DNA of 8,076 bases, taken from contig JALRFB010000034.1 of assembly GCA_023256555.1 (NCBI GenBank), positions 1-8,076 of the forward strand, in the 5' to 3' direction. This DNA comes from Sediminibacterium sp. Its GTDB lineage: Bacteria > Bacteroidota > Bacteroidia > Chitinophagales > Chitinophagaceae. The notes beneath the pieces were generated by a model. The model saw only the letters and a list, made by a program, of their open reading frames with translations, made no database searches and had not been told where the DNA came from. Positions 6,982-8,076 of this stretch are shown piece by piece (the stretch's first letter is position 1; each line of letters opens with the position of its first letter). A program made the position numbers and the translations under genes.

Positions 6982-8076
6982 CTGTATTGTTTGTATTAAT
7001 TGGAGCGATAATTAATTGTAATTTATGAATCCTATTTTTTTGAATTTCTAAAACAGTAAAACTAAACTGCTTATACTTTACTAATTGTTGTACAACAGGA
7101 AATGCTCCGGCCAATTCTAAAAATAATCCAGCTACAGTATCACTTTCCCCTTTCACCTCGTCAAAAAATGGAGTAGGCAAATCAAGATAATTACATAAAT
7201 CAATAATGGCTGTTTTTCCTTCAATGATATAATGATAAGGATCTATTTTTTTAATTGTGGACTCTTCCTCATCAAATTCATCTTTAATATCCCCAACAAT
7301 TTCTTCCAAAATATCTTCTAAAGTAATAATACCACTGGTTCCACCAAACTCATCTACAACAATCGCAAAATGAATTCTTTTAGCTTGAAATTCTTTAAGT
7401 AAATCTTCAATCATCTTTTGCTCGTGTACAAAAAAGGCAGGCCTAATTAAAGTGTGCCAATCAAAACCCTCTTCTTTTTGTAAATGAGGCAAAACATCTT
7501 TAGTGTGAATCATTCCTACAATGGAATCCAGGTCTTCTTTAAACACAGGAAACCTACTGTAATTGTATTCTTTTATATTATTCAATAAATCATGAAAGGC
7601 AATCGTTTCATCAACACCGTATACATCCAAACGAGTTTTCATAATTTGTTTCACCGTAATATTCCCAAACTTCACTATCCCTTTTAGAATCTTCTTTTCA
7701 TTTTCTTGATTATTGGGAGAAGTAGTTAATTCAATGGCGTGATCTAATTCTTCAATACTATAAGAACTACCCATTTTTTTATTCGACAATCTGTTTTCAA
7801 TAATATTGGTATACTTTACCATCCAAGCACTTGGTTTAGAAAAAATAAAATAAACCAACTGAATGATCAATCCAAAATCTTGAGCAAAACGAATATTATT
7901 CTGAGTAGCCATTACCTTGGGCATAATTTCACCAAAGAATAATAACATCAATGTGACTGCAATCACTTTTATAATGAACTCAAAACCTGGGATAGGAATT
8001 TGCTCAAATATAAATGCATGATCAATTAAAATATTTGCGATTAGAATGATGCATATATTAATAAAACTATTGGCAA
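6965..8076 (-). CDS. gldE: Gliding motility-associated protein GldE (CNNM/CBS/CorC), 5' end truncated by window
   Basis: The frame is open to the right edge (first full codon at 8074-8076), giving 369 visible residues of a family usually around 430-450 aa. The GTG at 7966 is therefore not the start. The fragment begins inside the membrane-embedded CNNM (DUF21) domain with ANSFINICIILIANILI and continues through further hydrophobic segments around FGEIMPKVMATQNN. Two CBS domains follow (about visible residues 140-190 and 205-260), the second containing VVDEFGGTSGIITLEDILEE. A CorC/HlyC domain (about 276-358) ends the protein. In Flavobacterium, gldE lies directly upstream of gldD, and extra GldE can partly compensate for defective GldD, so the two probably act together in the cell envelope. 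A general CorC-like ion transporter would share the architecture, but the overlap with gldD decides the name. Confidence 0.94.
   Translation of the reverse strand, partial: ANSFINICIILIANILIDHAFIFEQIPIPGFEFIIKVIAVTLMLLFFGEIMPKVMATQNNIRFAQDFGLIIQLVYFIFSKPSAWMVKYTNIIENRLSNKKMGSSYSIEELDHAIELTTSPNNQENEKKILKGIVKFGNITVKQIMKTRLDVYGVDETIAFHDLLNNIKEYNYSRFPVFKEDLDSIVGMIHTKDVLPHLQKEEGFDWHTLIRPAFFVHEQKMIEDLLKEFQAKRIHFAIVVDEFGGTSGIITLEDILEEIVGDIKDEFDEEESTIKKIDPYHYIIEGKTAIIDLCNYLDLPTPFFDEVKGESDTVAGLFLELAGAFPVVQQLVKYKQFSFTVLEIQKNRIHKLQLIIAPINTNNTDAIVH

Noticed and set aside
6965..7016. AT-only inverted repeats around the gldE/gldD junction (TTAAT/ATTAA, ACAAT/ATTGT and ATTAATT/AATTAAT)
   Set aside because: The stems are short, interrupted or made only of A-T pairs, and are expected by chance in AT-rich coding sequence.

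Overview
The window is a gene-dense stretch (almost every base is coding) of a low-GC bacterial chromosome, most likely from the phylum Bacteroidota. The gldE-gldD gliding/type IX secretion pair, the Bacteroidota-type PurH, the DUF3109 protein and the general lack of Shine-Dalgarno sequences before start codons all support this. The protein style resembles the Chitinophagaceae/Sphingobacteriia side of the phylum, but that finer placement is inference. There are no tRNA or rRNA genes, CRISPR arrays, insertion sequences or phage genes, and no intergenic gap exceeds 47 bases.

Left half, plus strand (1-4385): the tail of an unidentified upstream gene overlaps by one base a short RsmI-like (tetrapyrrole methylase fold) SAM-dependent methyltransferase. 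A 47-base gap follows, then an unusually small ComEC/Rec2-family membrane protein. The bifunctional purine enzyme PurH overlaps its end by 55 bases, and a 10-TM EamA/DMT-family exporter starts three bases after purH. This looks like one transcription unit of functionally unrelated genes.

Right half, minus strand (4386-8076), read right to left: gldE (5' end cut by the window edge) overlaps gldD, then come a DUF3109 cysteine-rich protein and a LutB-type iron-sulfur protein. Spacings of -17, 27 and 10 bases suggest a second transcription unit. The two units converge with no base between their stop codons.

The window is mostly conserved housekeeping sequence and I see no clear new defence, mobile or biosynthetic system. 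The most notable structure is a perfect 11-bp inverted repeat (8-base loop) at 794-823 whose left arm ends in the start codon of the comEC-like gene, suggesting translational control of that gene. The ComEC-like protein itself is a second point of interest: it keeps the competence-domain signatures but has neither the periplasmic OB-fold region nor the C-terminal metallo-beta-lactamase-like domain.
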